The notes under the pieces: generated by a model
The model's input: the letters and a program-made list of their open reading frames with translations, nothing else
The model's database searches: none
Told to the model about the DNA's origin: nothing
Position numbers and translations under genes: made by a program
Part shown: positions 63,630-64,000 of the stretch, in pieces
Layout: each line of letters opens with the position of its first letter
Position numbering within the stretch: position 1 is the stretch's first letter
Assembly: GCA_000023185.1 (NCBI GenBank)
Contig: CP001622.1
Location: 1,922,001-1,986,000 of the forward strand
From: Rhizobium leguminosarum bv. trifolii WSM1325
GTDB taxonomy: Bacteria; Pseudomonadota; Alphaproteobacteria; Rhizobiales; Rhizobiaceae
Direction of reading: 5' to 3'
DNA: 64,000 nt

Positions 63630-64000
63630 GCCTGACCTCGGTCTCGAAACTCATTTGGTCATACGCCGGCACCACATGGTCCGGCGTCTCGGCCATCACC
63701 ACGTCGTAGTCGAGCGGCGTGTGCATATGGGTGAGGATCGCCTGTTTCGGCTTCAGCCGGCCGATCCAGTCGAGCGACTGTTCCAGCGACAGATGGCTCG
63801 GATGGTAGGTATATTGCAGCGCGTCGATGATCAGCACGTCGAGGTTCTGAAGCTTCTCGACGGTCTGCGGCGGGAAATCGCTGATATCGCTGCAATAAGC
63901 CACATCGCCGATCCGGAAGCCGAGCGAGTGGATGTCGCCATGCTGCTGGATATGGGGATGGAAAGCGATAGTGCCTCCGGGACCGTGAATTTCCAAGGGC
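63619..64000 (-). CDS. metallo-beta-lactamase-fold hydrolase, C-terminal part (runs off the window)
   Basis: Only the last 127 codons lie in the window; the frame stays open to its edge. The visible part (GFRIGDVAYCSDISDFPPQT with a metal Asp, LDVLIIDALQYTYHPSHLSL, KQAILTHMHTPLDYDVVMAE with a late His) fits the PhnP-like group of MBL hydrolases, which act on phosphodiesters such as cyclic phosphates. The N-terminal HxHxDH motif is outside the window. Confidence 0.75.
   Translation of the reverse strand, partial: PLEIHGPGGTIAFHPHIQQHGDIHSLGFRIGDVAYCSDISDFPPQTVEKLQNLDVLIIDALQYTYHPSHLSLEQSLDWIGRLKPKQAILTHMHTPLDYDVVMAETPDHVVPAYDQMSFETEVRLKA

Overview
The window reads as chromosomal DNA of a fast-growing Rhizobium (R. 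leguminosarum / R. etli type). The core block gyrA, coaD, two cyclophilins, queA and tgt, the frequent GGAGG ribosome sites, TTG and GTG starts, the RIME-like mosaic palindromes and the families found (DUF4864, HxlR, AHAS with attenuator, TerC, DUF4010) all fit. No rRNA, tRNA or CRISPR array was seen.

Layout. 1-8 kb: gyrA, a set of very small membrane-protein genes, coaD, ppiA, ppiB and a queA-tgt pair. 8-16 kb: an acyltransferase, an HxlR-regulated beta-ketoacyl synthase, an RTX-tailed clan GH-A glycosidase exported by type I secretion, a decayed amylase-type gene and small rhizobial genes. 16-27 kb: an M16 protease, a coupled MarR-GNAT pair, an MFS exporter divergent from a ureohydrolase, plsY, an OmpR-type/TPR regulator and envelope or stress proteins. 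27-38 kb: a zinc-ribbon/cyclase/AAA/TPR protein, an acetolactate synthase behind a leader-peptide attenuator, and a LacI regulator divergent from a ribose-type ABC importer.

38.2-48.2 kb is the variable region. Two insertion sequences of the ISNCY/IS1202 type (TGT...ACA ends) lie head to tail, each flanked by the same 5-bp repeat TACAT. The last TACAT directly abuts a 28-bp sequence with the arm-spacer-arm layout of a Xer site (GTATCGCATAA, GATAGA, TTATGGAACAT), here proposed to be the chromosomal dif. Octamers of the form GGGNAGGG change strand at this point: all seven seen to the left are on the plus strand, and four of five to the right are on the minus strand. Next to dif lies an 1853-residue DUF4011-helicase-Vsr-DUF3320 protein of the Hhe antiphage type.

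48.5-64 kb: an MscS channel, a frameshifted epoxide hydrolase, a VOC protein, an alpha/beta hydrolase with LysR regulator, DUF599, the 5-oxoprolinase operon pxpA-B-C with a 36-codon DUF1330 remnant in it, then a stress-type group: a PAS protein, a universal stress protein behind a perfect FNR/FixK box, DUF4010, a YflT-like protein, TerC, and the end of a metallo-beta-lactamase-fold gene that runs off the window.

All assignments come from reading the sequence and remembered family motifs; no database search was run.
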